The translations under genes and the position numbers were made by a program. A DNA stretch of 23,363 nucleotides from Holophagaceae bacterium UBA692. Its GTDB lineage: Bacteria; Acidobacteriota; Holophagae; Holophagales; Holophagaceae. The DNA is taken from assembly GCA_002297665.1 (NCBI GenBank), contig DBMS01000050.1, forward strand, positions 1-23,363, read 5' to 3'. Below, piece by piece: positions 16,549-23,363 of this stretch. The notes under the pieces are model-generated. The model saw nothing but the letters and a program-made list of their open reading frames with translations, ran no database searches and was not told the origin of the DNA. The first letter of the stretch is position 1. Each line of letters starts with the position of its first letter.

Positions 16549-16752
16549 TTACCGCTTGAGCGCCATCTGACCGATCCGGGAGATGCGGTACCTGCCCACC
16601 GCCCCCTCCCGGATCAGGTCGTGCTGCAGGAGGTAGTCCAGGTCCGCGGCCTGGACCCCCTTCAGGGCGAGGAGCTTCTCCCTCGGCGCGTCGGGGTGCC
16701 GGGCCACGGTCAGGAGCAGGCTCAGGCGCAGCGGAGTGATCACGTCAACCAT
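16549..16752 (-). CDS. Small winged-helix-like protein (67 residues), uncharacterised
   Basis: I do not recognise a named family. The 67 residues look like a single winged-helix domain: a helix (LRLSLLLTVARH), a second short helix (PREKLLALKG), a recognition-like helix (QAADLDYLLQHDLI) and a wing (REGAVGRYRISRIGQMALKR). This resembles the core of MarR/ArsR-type DNA-binding proteins, minus dimerisation helices. Support for a real gene is a good GGAGG Shine-Dalgarno (16761-16765) 8 nt before the ATG, an 8-nt overlap with the end of the yaiI-like gene on the same strand, and a stop exactly abutting the convergent protease stop. It is probably translationally coupled to the upstream gene. DNA binding is inferred from shape only. 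Confidence 0.65.
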   Translation of the reverse strand: MVDVITPLRLSLLLTVARHPDAPREKLLALKGVQAADLDYLLQHDLIREGAVGRYRISRIGQMALKR

Positions 16753-17230
16753 GGGGGGTGCCTCCCGGGGCGCGGGTGCGCTCGAGCTTCAGCAGGGCCT
16801 GGATCTGGTTCTCCAGGGCGCCCAGGAACCGGGAGCGGTCCGCGGGGGCGTAGGGTTTCGGACCGGTGCCCGTTGCGCCCATGTCCCGCAGGAAGGCGCT
16901 GATCTCCCGGCTGGCCATGGCGTCGACGATGGAGTCCTCGGTGAAGGGCCGCCCCTTGGGGTCCAGGACCCGGGCCCCCTTCTTCAGGCAGCGGTCCGCC
17001 AGCGGGATGTCGGCGGTGACGGCGATGTCCCCGGCCCCGGCCTGCTCCGCGATCCAGTCGTCGGCCGCGTCGAAGCGCCCGCTCACCACCACCGCCTTGA
17101 ACAGGGGGTCCCGGGGCAGGTTCAGGCGGCTGTTGGACACCACGTGCACCGTCAGGCCGTGCCGCCTGGCCACCCTGAACACCTCGTCCTTCACGGGGCA
17201 GGCATCGGCGTCGACGTAGATCTGGATCAA
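16745..17230 (-). CDS. YaiI/YqxD family protein (DUF188, UPF0178)
   Basis: A 161-residue member of the widespread YaiI/YqxD family, which has a PIN/NYN-like fold but no established biochemical role. The family hallmark N-terminus IYVDADACPVKDEV is present, followed by VVSNSRLNLP, then ITADIPLADRCLKKG-type motif (here VTADIPLADRCLKKGARVLD), and DPKGRPFTEDSI. Acidic residues Asp7 and Asp9 would be candidate metal ligands by analogy with PIN-like nucleases. The only start compatible with the family is TTG at 17228-17230, with GGAGG at 17235-17239 just 4 nt upstream. Length is slightly above the E. coli protein (about 150). It overlaps the small winged-helix gene by 8 nt; the two probably form a short operon. 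Confidence 0.9.
   Translation of the reverse strand: MIQIYVDADACPVKDEVFRVARRHGLTVHVVSNSRLNLPRDPLFKAVVVSGRFDAADDWIAEQAGAGDIAVTADIPLADRCLKKGARVLDPKGRPFTEDSIVDAMASREISAFLRDMGATGTGPKPYAPADRSRFLGALENQIQALLKLERTRAPGGTPHG
16761..16765 (-). promoter_or_regulatory. Shine-Dalgarno of the 67-residue winged-helix gene
   Basis: The minus strand reads GGAGG 8 nt before the ATG at 16752, inside the 3' end of the yaiI-like gene. It is the main evidence that the small gene is translated from this start. Confidence 0.6.
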
Positions 17231-17340
17231 GCGGCCTCCGGGTCGTCCCGTCCATGCTACCGCACCGGCGGCTTCAGGCCGGGTGCGGTACCCGAGGGGC
17301 GCTGGAGACCGGAGGGTTCAGGTACCCCCGGCCGGAATGG

Positions 17341-17373
17341 AAAACCCCTGCCCGGGCTTGGCCCGGACAGGGG
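17341..17373 (-). terminator. Intrinsic terminator of the Ig/NHL lipoprotein gene
   Basis: Read on the minus strand, 17373 to 17345 folds into a 13-bp GC-rich stem with a CAA loop. The only imperfection is one G-U pair, which would be a C-A mismatch on the other strand. TTTT (17344-17341) follows directly. It lies 26 bp after the stop codon of the minus-strand gene, so orientation and position agree. Confidence 0.75.
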
Positions 17374-17398
17374 GAGGCAGAAAACCGGGGCCGGGATC

Positions 17399-19446
17399 CT
17401 ACTGGAAGACCACCTTCATGATCGCATCTTCGGTGGAGACGAGGATGTTGCCCGTGACCGGGTCCACGGAAACCCCGGTCGGCACCGAGAAAGGCGTCGG
17501 CAGGGAGGCTCCGGGCTGCACCCCTCTCTGGAGAGGAAATCCGGAGATGCCGAGGACCGTCGTCACGACCCCGTCCGGAGCCACCATCCGCACCGCATTG
17601 TTGTTCAGGTCCGCCACATAGGCGCCGAAGGCATCGGAAGCCACCATGTAGGGGCGTGCGAATCGGGCCAGGCCTCCATCCGCATCCACGTAACCCGGTA
17701 GTGTGCGCCGGCCCGGAGAGCCCGCATCCCCGGCCAGGGTGTCCAGGTATCCATCCGCCAGGCGAACCGTGCGGATCGTGTTGTGGGCTACATCCGTGAC
17801 GAGGAGCTTTCCGTAGGGATCCAGGGCCAGGCCTGCGGGAGCGGAGATCGCGCCCACGGCGAAGGCGCCGTCCATGGTGTCGTCCCTTCCCGAATCGCCG
17901 GCCAGCGTGGTGACCGCCAAGGTCGTATCGATCTTGCGGACCTGATGATTGTTCCGGTCTGCCACATAAAGGTTGCCGGCCGGATCCACCGCGATTCCCA
18001 GGGGCGTGTTGAATTGCGCGGCCGCCCCCATGCCATTGGCGAAGCCACTGGCCCCCGCGGCGCCCGCGAGGGTGGTGACCGTCCCATCCTGGGCAATCCT
18101 GCGGATGGTATGGTTGCCTGTATCCGTGACGTACAGGATTCCATTGGCGTCGACGGCGATGCCCCGGGGGCCGTTGAACCGGGCTGCGGTGGTGACCCCA
18201 TCGGCGGCTCCGGGCCCGGCGGTAGCGTCCCCCGCAAGGGTGGAAACCGTGCCGTCCGTGGCGATCTTGCGGATGGTATTGTTGCCCGCATCCACCACGT
18301 AGATGTTTCCAGCGCCGTCAACCGCGCTGCCCCGGGGATCCCTGAAGCGCGCCTGCGCGAGGGTGCCGTCCGCTCTGCCTGGCCCGGGAATGGCGCCCGC
18401 CAGTGTGAGGGTGTTGGATGTCGCCGGAATCACCCGGATGGTGTTGGCCCGGGGAGCCCCCGCGCCGGCCGCGTAGGCATCCGCAACGAACACCGTCCCA
18501 GTGGCATTGTTCACGACCAGACCGGTGGGCTGGATGAACCGGGCAACGGTAAGGGGATTGCCGTCCTGGTTTCCCATGACGGTGGTGGAGCCGGCCAGGG
18601 TGCTGACCACGTAGCCGGGGGCGGTGAAGGTGAGCTTGCGAACGCTCTTGTACCTGTCATCTGTAACATAGAGGTTGTTGAGGCTGTCCACGGCGATGTT
18701 GTTGGGACGGCCGAAGGTCGCCACCGTGAGCCCCGGGCCGTCGATGACGGTGCCAAAGGTGTTGATCTGGTCCCGGCCGGCGATCCGCTCGACGATATAA
18801 CCTGCTCCCACGTATGTGATCCTGCGAATGGTGACGGAATCGGAATCCGCGACGTACAGGACGCCGTCACCGCCCCGGGCCAGCCCTTCGGGGCTCCTGA
18901 AGCTGGCGACCCCGCCGGGTCCGTCGGCGAAGCCGGTGACGCGGGACTGCCCAGCGATCACGTCGGCCGCGATCACGCCGGCGGTGGGATCGAAGACCTT
19001 GATGGTGCGGTCGCCGGTATCCGAAACGAACACCTGGGTGCCCGCCGGATTCACGGCGATTCCCTTGGGACCGTTGAAGGCCAGCGCATGGCCGGGCGCA
19101 TCTTCCACGGTGGAAACGGTCCCATCCGGCAGGATCATGCGGATGGCGTTGTTGCCCAGGTCGGCCACGTAGACCTTGCCCTGGGCATCCACGGCCAGGG
19201 CGTGGGGACTGTTGAAGGTGGCGGCACGCCCCTGGCCATCGGCCATCCCCCGGACGCCCGCGTTGCCGGCCAGGGTGGTGACGGTGCCGTCCGCGCCGAT
19301 CTTCCGGATCAGATGGTTGTCCTTGTCCGCGACGTAGAGGTTGCCTGCCGCATCCTGGGCCATGCCGGAGGGATTCTTGAAGCGGGCGAGGCTGCCTACC
19401 CCGTCTCCATTGCCCTCACCCGAAGGCACTCCCGCCAGCAATTGGA
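17399..19446 (-). repeat. NHL repeat block (11 full repeats plus a partial 12th)
   Basis: Residues about 627-1308 are tandem repeats of about 55-60 residues. Each contains a PxG(I/L)AVD-type start, a LYVAD/LYVTD strand, an NxxIRKI strand and a (V/S)TLAG end, usually followed by an ADGxGxxAxFN loop. Twelve units would suit two six-bladed propellers, the usual NHL blade number. Repeats 7-9 are the most alike; repeats 4-6 have longer inserts. Confidence 0.8.
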
Positions 19447-21325
19447 GGGTCGCCACCCGGACGGTCACATCCCGGGTCACGGTCTCGCCTCCGGCGTTGG
19501 TCACCCTGAGGGTGTACGTGGTGGAGGTGGTCAGCGGCCCGGTGCTCGTGGGCGCGCCGCTGGTGGCGGCGCCGAGGCCGCCGATTTCCACGGTGCCGTG
19601 GGGGCCCGCGTCGAACACCGGCGTGAGGTTGGCCTCCCGGCCGGGGCCGATGATCGGCTGGTCCACCTTGAAGCTGGCGATGGTGGGCCTGGGGACGGCC
19701 GTGACCGTGCGTTCCTGCCGGTCGACGTTGCCGGCGGCGTCGGTCACCGTCAGCGTGTAGATGCCCGGCGCGACCGTGATCCTCCCGCCGCTGGTGACGG
19801 GAATCGCGCCCGGCGTGATGATGCCCGCGCCGCCGCTGAAGGAGAAATCCAGGCTGGTGGTGCCGCCCACGGTCACGTAGCTCATGCCGGGCTGGAACAG
19901 GTCGATCACCGGGTAGCTGGGCGTGAAGGTCGCGGATCCGGTGCGCGTGCTGCCGTTGGCCAGGGTCATGGTGCAGGTCACCGTGGCGGGCGCGGGCCCG
20001 CCGGAAGTGAACTGGATGGCGTTGGTGCCGGCGCCCAGGTTGATGGCGCCGTCGGAAAGCGTCCAGGCATAGCTGGCCCCGGCTTCGGGGGCCACCTCGG
20101 CGTGCAGGCCGGCCTTGAAGGCGGGAAACACCGGCTGGGGCAGGTTCACGACCAGCGCGCCGGGGGCCGGGGCGTCCTGGACCGTGACGGCCAGGGGGGT
20201 GAGGTCGATGGACGTTCCCGCCAGGTTGGTGACCCTGCATTCCAGGGTCATGGGACCGGGCGCTCCGGCGCTGAAGGTCACGGTGGGCGTGTCCGCCCCA
20301 GCGGTGAGGGTGCCGTTGGCGATTCTCCAGTGGTAGCTGCAGCCGGCCTGGGGATTCACGCTCGCCTGGTATCCGGAGAGGCCCGCCTGGACCCCTCCCT
20401 GGAGCCGGATGGGGGTATCCACCGGGGCGGGCACCACGCTCACCACCGCCTGGGCCGACACCACGGCGTTGGTGCCGCTGGAGAGGGTCAGGGTGTAGGT
20501 GGTGTCGGCAAGGGGATGGACCGTCACCGGGGTTCCGCTGGTGACGGGCAGGTTCCCCGGCTCGATGCGGCCGGTGCCGCCGCTGAAGGTGGCCAGCAGG
20601 GAGGTGGCGGCGCCGGAGGTGACCTGGGCGGGCTCAGCCTTGAACCCGGTGATGCTGGAGACCTTCACGGCGACCGTGGCCACGACCGGCTGGGCAGCCT
20701 TGCCGGCGGCGTTGGTGACGACGCACTGTACCGTCAGGTCGCCCGCCGAGCCCGCGTCGAAGGTGACGGTGCTCTCCTTCTCCCCGCTGGTGATGGTGCC
20801 GTTGGTGACGGTCCACAGGTAGGTCGAGCCCGGCGCCGGATCCACCTTGGCGACCAGCCCGGTCTGGAACGCCGCCACCTGGGCGGGCGCCACCATGGCC
20901 GGAGGCACGGGCACCGGCGCCACCTTCACCGTCAACACGCGGTGCACCTCGGCGTTGTCGGCGCCCTTGACGGTCAAGGTGTAGGCCGTGTCCTGGGCGG
21001 GTTCCACCTTCACGGTGCTGCCGCTGGTGACCGCGCCGATGCCGGGCTCGAGGGTTGCCGAGCCCCCGGTGAAGGTGAAGCTCAGATTCGTCGATTCGCC
21101 CAGGGTGATGGTCTCCCGCTCCGCCTGGAGGCTTTGGATCTCCGGGAGTACGGGAGCGGGCGCCGGCTCGGGTCCGGCGGCTGCGGCGCCGCCGCCCTTC
21201 CTGCCTCCACAGCCCGGAGCCGTGGCCAGGAGCAGGGCCGCCGCGGCGGCGCAGCCCATGCGCGCAAAACCCCAGGCGGCGGATCGAAAGGATGGCCTTC
21301 GTGGGCGAATGGATAGCTTTGGCAT
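17399..21325 (-). CDS. Large surface lipoprotein candidate with Ig-like modules and NHL-repeat propellers
   Basis: A 1308-residue exported protein of unknown specific role. The N-terminus is basic (residues 1-22), then hydrophobic (24-36), ending in ATAPGC; Cys39 is a plausible but imperfect lipobox cysteine. A Gly/Ala/Pro-rich linker follows to about residue 60. Residues 61-626 hold seven Ig-like modules of about 80 residues. From about 627 to the end are eleven full NHL repeats and a partial twelfth (pattern PxGIAVDxxGNLYVADxxNHxIRKI...VTTLAG), which fold as beta-propellers. Such proteins often bind ligands or partners outside the cell; no catalytic motif is visible. The ATG at 21325 has GGAGG 5 nt upstream, which is why I prefer it to Met23. 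It is followed by an intrinsic terminator and appears monocistronic. Confidence 0.85.
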   Translation of the reverse strand: MPKLSIRPRRPSFRSAAWGFARMGCAAAAALLLATAPGCGGRKGGGAAAAGPEPAPAPVLPEIQSLQAERETITLGESTNLSFTFTGGSATLEPGIGAVTSGSTVKVEPAQDTAYTLTVKGADNAEVHRVLTVKVAPVPVPPAMVAPAQVAAFQTGLVAKVDPAPGSTYLWTVTNGTITSGEKESTVTFDAGSAGDLTVQCVVTNAAGKAAQPVVATVAVKVSSITGFKAEPAQVTSGAATSLLATFSGGTGRIEPGNLPVTSGTPVTVHPLADTTYTLTLSSGTNAVVSAQAVVSVVPAPVDTPIRLQGGVQAGLSGYQASVNPQAGCSYHWRIANGTLTAGADTPTVTFSAGAPGPMTLECRVTNLAGTSIDLTPLAVTVQDAPAPGALVVNLPQPVFPAFKAGLHAEVAPEAGASYAWTLSDGAINLGAGTNAIQFTSGGPAPATVTCTMTLANGSTRTGSATFTPSYPVIDLFQPGMSYVTVGGTTSLDFSFSGGAGIITPGAIPVTSGGRITVAPGIYTLTVTDAAGNVDRQERTVTAVPRPTIASFKVDQPIIGPGREANLTPVFDAGPHGTVEIGGLGAATSGAPTSTGPLTTSTTYTLRVTNAGGETVTRDVTVRVATLQLLAGVPSGEGNGDGVGSLARFKNPSGMAQDAAGNLYVADKDNHLIRKIGADGTVTTLAGNAGVRGMADGQGRAATFNSPHALAVDAQGKVYVADLGNNAIRMILPDGTVSTVEDAPGHALAFNGPKGIAVNPAGTQVFVSDTGDRTIKVFDPTAGVIAADVIAGQSRVTGFADGPGGVASFRSPEGLARGGDGVLYVADSDSVTIRRITYVGAGYIVERIAGRDQINTFGTVIDGPGLTVATFGRPNNIAVDSLNNLYVTDDRYKSVRKLTFTAPGYVVSTLAGSTTVMGNQDGNPLTVARFIQPTGLVVNNATGTVFVADAYAAGAGAPRANTIRVIPATSNTLTLAGAIPGPGRADGTLAQARFRDPRGSAVDGAGNIYVVDAGNNTIRKIATDGTVSTLAGDATAGPGAADGVTTAARFNGPRGIAVDANGILYVTDTGNHTIRRIAQDGTVTTLAGAAGASGFANGMGAAAQFNTPLGIAVDPAGNLYVADRNNHQVRKIDTTLAVTTLAGDSGRDDTMDGAFAVGAISAPAGLALDPYGKLLVTDVAHNTIRTVRLADGYLDTLAGDAGSPGRRTLPGYVDADGGLARFARPYMVASDAFGAYVADLNNNAVRMVAPDGVVTTVLGISGFPLQRGVQPGASLPTPFSVPTGVSVDPVTGNILVSTEDAIMKVVFQ
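19447..21145 (-). repeat. Seven Ig-like modules in two alternating types
   Basis: Type A modules (about residues 61-140, 222-301, 471-546, 547-626) share a pattern of I-x-S/G-F, G-x-x-x-x-L, F-x-G-G, a (V/A)TSG turn and a YTLxV strand. Type B modules (141-221, 302-389, 390-470) share a YxW strand, NGT/DGA-I turn, a xVTF/IQF strand and a TxxCxVTN-like strand, as in PKD-like domains. The order is A-B-A-B-B-A-A. Boundaries are by eye. Confidence 0.65.
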
Positions 21326-21343
21326 AGGCGCCTCCGTCGACCC

Positions 21344-21372
21344 AATATAATTAATTTTTAATATTACGCCAA
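21344..21372 (-). promoter_or_regulatory. Candidate promoter of the Ig/NHL lipoprotein gene
   Basis: On the minus strand TTGGCG (21372-21367) and TATATT (21349-21344) are separated by 17 bp, a good sigma-70-like spacing. The predicted start of transcription would be only about 12 nt before the ATG at 21325, leaving a very short leader that just includes the GGAGG site. That closeness lowers confidence. Confidence 0.3.
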
Positions 21373-21433
21373 CCCTAAATGAACATCGTCACATCCAGGG
21401 TTTTTAAATGCAATTCTTTAAAAAAAATTACTT

Positions 21434-21452
21434 AATGAAAAATTGTTTCATT
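21434..21452. repeat. Perfect inverted repeat aatgaaa-N5-tttcatt
   Basis: aatgaaa (21434-21440) and tttcatt (21446-21452) are perfect inverted copies around aattg. A third, direct copy of aatgaaa follows at 21458-21464. The arrangement could be an operator or a small hairpin in the leader of the sbcD transcript; no T-tract follows immediately in the way expected for a terminator. Confidence 0.4.
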
Positions 21453-21561
21453 TTCCCAATGAAATCGATTCTTGGTTTAATAAATTTTTAATTCGATGGT
21501 CGTCCCAGCCATGCCCTCCGGGGCAGGGTACCATCGAGCTTCACCCGGAACGGATCCCCCC

Positions 21562-22704
21562 ATGCGCATCCTCCACACCTCGGACTGGCACCTGGGCCGC
21601 GTCCTCCACGAATTCCCCCTCCTGGAGGACCAGCGCCAGGTCCTCGGGCAGGTCATCGCGCACTGCGCGGCCGAGCCCTTCGACGCCCTCCTCGTCTCGG
21701 GCGACGTCTTCGACCGCAGCCTGGCCTCGGAGGAGGCGGTGCGCCTCTGGAGCGGGTTCCTGCGCGACCTGCGCGCGGCCTGCCCGGACCTGCCCCTCCT
21801 GGTCATCGCGGGCAACCACGATTCCGCCGCCCGCATCGCCTACGCGGCCGACGCCCTGGCCCTGGCCAGGATCCACGTGCGGGGCGGGCCGGACGCCCTG
21901 GATGCCCCGGTGGAGATCCGCGACGCCTCGGGCGCGCGCATGCAGGTGTGGATGATCCCCTTCCTGTGGGCGGGGGACTTCGACGGGGACGGCGGGCGCA
22001 TCCGCACCCAGGAGGAGACCCTGGCCGCGGCCGTGGAGCGCATCCGGCCCCTCCAGGACCCGGAGGCGATCCAGGTGGCCATGGCCCACTGCTTCGCCCG
22101 GGGGGCCAGCGCCTCGGACTCGGAGCGGGTGCTGGTGGGCACCGCCACCGACGTGGAGGCCTCGCTCTTCGCGTCCTTCGACTACGCGGCCCTGGGCCAC
22201 CTGCACCGGGGCCAGCGGGTGCTCGACGGGGTCTGGTACGCCGGCTCCCCCCTGCCCTACTCCTTCTCCGAGGCCGGCGACGCCAAGGCGGCCCTCGCCG
22301 TGGACCTGGCCCGGGGCCGGGCCCCGGAGGTGGCACGCCGCCCCTTCCACCCGCCCCATCCCATGAAGCGCCTGCGGGGGACCCTCCAGGACCTCCTGGA
22401 CGACCCCGTCTTCGCGCCCCACGCGGACAGCTTCCTGGAGATCGCCCTGGACCCGCGCGACGCCGGCGCCAACCCCTTCGCCCTCCTCAAGCAGCGGTTC
22501 CCCTTCCTGCTCCACCTGACCTACCTGGATCCCGAAGGCGGCGAGGCCCCCCCGGACGCGCCCGTCGCCGAGCGCGCCGGGGACCTCCTGTCCGACTACC
22601 GGCAGTTCGCGGCCGACCTGGGCCTGGACGCGGAGGCGGTGGAGCGCCGCACCGCCCTGGCCGCGAGCCTCGCGGCCGACCTGGCCCGCCTGGAGACCGC
22701 ATGA
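21562..22704 (+). CDS. sbcD: Nuclease SbcCD subunit D
   Basis: A 380-residue Mre11-type metallophosphoesterase (E. coli SbcD is about 400), the nuclease subunit of SbcCD, which cuts hairpins and protein-blocked DNA ends. The five phosphodiesterase motifs are visible: Asp8/His10 (TSDWHLG), Asp48 (SGDVFDR), Asn85-His86-Asp87 (GNHD), His176 (MAHCF) and His213/His215 (GHLHRGQ). These would bind the two metal ions. The start is the ATG at 21562 (MRILHTSDWHLG), as in the family; the upstream in-frame extension of 22 codons has no homology. The Shine-Dalgarno is weak. The stop overlaps the sbcC start as ATGA, the classic sbcDC arrangement. Confidence 0.94.
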   Translation: MRILHTSDWHLGRVLHEFPLLEDQRQVLGQVIAHCAAEPFDALLVSGDVFDRSLASEEAVRLWSGFLRDLRAACPDLPLLVIAGNHDSAARIAYAADALALARIHVRGGPDALDAPVEIRDASGARMQVWMIPFLWAGDFDGDGGRIRTQEETLAAAVERIRPLQDPEAIQVAMAHCFARGASASDSERVLVGTATDVEASLFASFDYAALGHLHRGQRVLDGVWYAGSPLPYSFSEAGDAKAALAVDLARGRAPEVARRPFHPPHPMKRLRGTLQDLLDDPVFAPHADSFLEIALDPRDAGANPFALLKQRFPFLLHLTYLDPEGGEAPPDAPVAERAGDLLSDYRQFAADLGLDAEAVERRTALAASLAADLARLETA

Positions 22705-23363
22705 AGCCCCTGCGACTGACCTTGAAGAACTTCGGCCCCTACGCCGGGGATCCCGTCGAGGTGGACTTCACCCGCCTCGACCCCCTCTTCCTCATCACCG
22801 GCGACACCGGCGCGGGCAAGACCTCGCTTTTCGACGGCATCTGCTACGCGCTGTACGGCTCGCCCCTGGGCACCCGCACCGAGTCCACGGTGCGCTCCAA
22901 GCTCGCCGGGGACGGCGAGAGCACCCTGGCCGAGTTCGAATTCGAGGTGCGCGGCGTGCGCCACCTCGCCACCCGGTCCCCGGCGTGGTTCGAGGCGAAG
23001 AAGAAGGGCGGCGGGTTCCGGAAGCCCGAGGAGATCCACGCCCTGAAGGCATGGGGGGATGGAGGCTGGACGCCCCTGACCTCGCGGAAATCGGAATTCG
23101 ACGCGCGGATCGAGGCCATCCTGGGGCTCACCCGGGACGAGTTCGCCAAGATCCTCGTGCTGCCCCAGGGCGACTTCCAGCGCTTCCTGGAAATGGGCAC
23201 CCTGGACCGGGAGGCCATCCTGGAAAAGCTCTTCCCCATCCGGGAGCACCAGCGCCTGGCGGAGTACGTGCGCGCCCGGGCCGAGGAGGCCCGGTCCCTC
23301 AAGGCCGACCTGGGCTTGCGCCTGGAGGAGGCCAGGGGCGGCGGTCCCCGGGACGCCGCCCAG
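22701..23363 (+). CDS. sbcC: Nuclease SbcCD subunit C, N-terminal part (cut by window end)
   Basis: The first 221 codons of sbcC, open to the window edge. SbcC is the Rad50-like SMC ATPase partner of SbcD and is normally around 1000 residues or more, so most of the gene is missing here. It begins MKPLRLTLKNFGPYAG, the family's typical N-terminus, followed by the Walker A motif GDTGAGKTS (34-42) and the aromatic FDGICYALYG stretch. The Q-loop is VLPQGDFQRFL, with Gln156. After about residue 190 it turns into charged, coiled-coil-like sequence (EYVRARAEEARSLKADLGLR). The ATG at 22701 overlaps the sbcD stop by 4 nt, indicating translational coupling and matched subunit synthesis. Confidence 0.93.
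   Translation, partial: MKPLRLTLKNFGPYAGDPVEVDFTRLDPLFLITGDTGAGKTSLFDGICYALYGSPLGTRTESTVRSKLAGDGESTLAEFEFEVRGVRHLATRSPAWFEAKKKGGGFRKPEEIHALKAWGDGGWTPLTSRKSEFDARIEAILGLTRDEFAKILVLPQGDFQRFLEMGTLDREAILEKLFPIREHQRLAEYVRARAEEARSLKADLGLRLEEARGGGPRDAAQ

Larger units (their letters stand above)
21326..21561. promoter_or_regulatory. AT-rich divergent intergenic island between the lipoprotein gene and sbcD
   Basis: A 236-bp non-coding interval. Its portion 21341-21495 is strikingly AT-rich, with poly-A and poly-T runs, in an otherwise GC-rich window. It must hold the promoters for both divergent genes. I could not assign a confident plus-strand -35/-10 for sbcD. The frame of sbcD stays open to 21496, but homology begins only at 21562. 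Confidence 0.5.

Noticed and set aside
17399..19446. CRISPR-like or satellite-like regular DNA repeats
   Set aside because: The regular spacing is explained by tandem NHL repeats in one open reading frame; the repeats are degenerate at DNA level and have no unique spacers.
21496..21561. Upstream start for sbcD adding 22 residues
   Set aside because: The added residues have no family similarity, and the SbcD N-terminus MRILHTSDWHLG starts at 21562.

Overview
The window is GC-rich (roughly 70% by eye), and almost all of it is protein-coding. Gene content suggests a respiring, menaquinone-using Gram-negative bacterium. The mix of a Tricorn-type protease, an Ig/NHL-repeat lipoprotein and an ETF:menaquinone oxidoreductase in a fatty-acid operon fits Acidobacteriota of the Holophaga/Geothrix kind, but that is an inference from style, not from a marker gene. 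I see no rRNA, tRNA, CRISPR array, insertion sequence or phage gene.

Left part (51-4021, minus strand): a secreted prolyl-oligopeptidase-family serine peptidase and, upstream of it, a long-chain acyl-CoA synthetase. The synthetase is divergent from a six-gene plus-strand operon (4288-13257): fadB, fadA, acyl-CoA dehydrogenase, a membrane heme b/Fe-S ETF:menaquinone oxidoreductase (EMO type), etfB and etfA. Together these seven genes take a free fatty acid to acyl-CoA, run the full beta-oxidation spiral, and pass the dehydrogenase electrons through ETF to the membrane quinone pool. Most gene pairs in the operon overlap or nearly touch, so translational coupling is likely. The 266-bp divergent region is the only AT-rich stretch in this half and carries the candidate control elements.

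Middle (13357-17230): a 1063-residue exported Tricorn-like protease with all expected catalytic residues. Its stop codon directly abuts that of a convergent 67-residue winged-helix-like protein, which overlaps the end of a YaiI/YqxD (DUF188) gene.

Right part (17341-23363): a strong intrinsic terminator, then a 1308-residue minus-strand lipoprotein candidate built from seven Ig-like modules of two types and about twelve NHL repeats. A very AT-rich 236-bp intergenic island follows, then sbcD and the beginning of sbcC (cut by the window end), the two subunits of the SbcCD nuclease.

Most notable: the EMO protein's first CCG half-domain appears to have lost all its cluster-binding cysteines while the second half is intact; the Ig/NHL protein has a clear two-module repeat grammar; and the two AT-rich intergenic islands contain inverted repeats that could be operators. 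I did not find a clearly unprecedented system here; most genes belong to known families.
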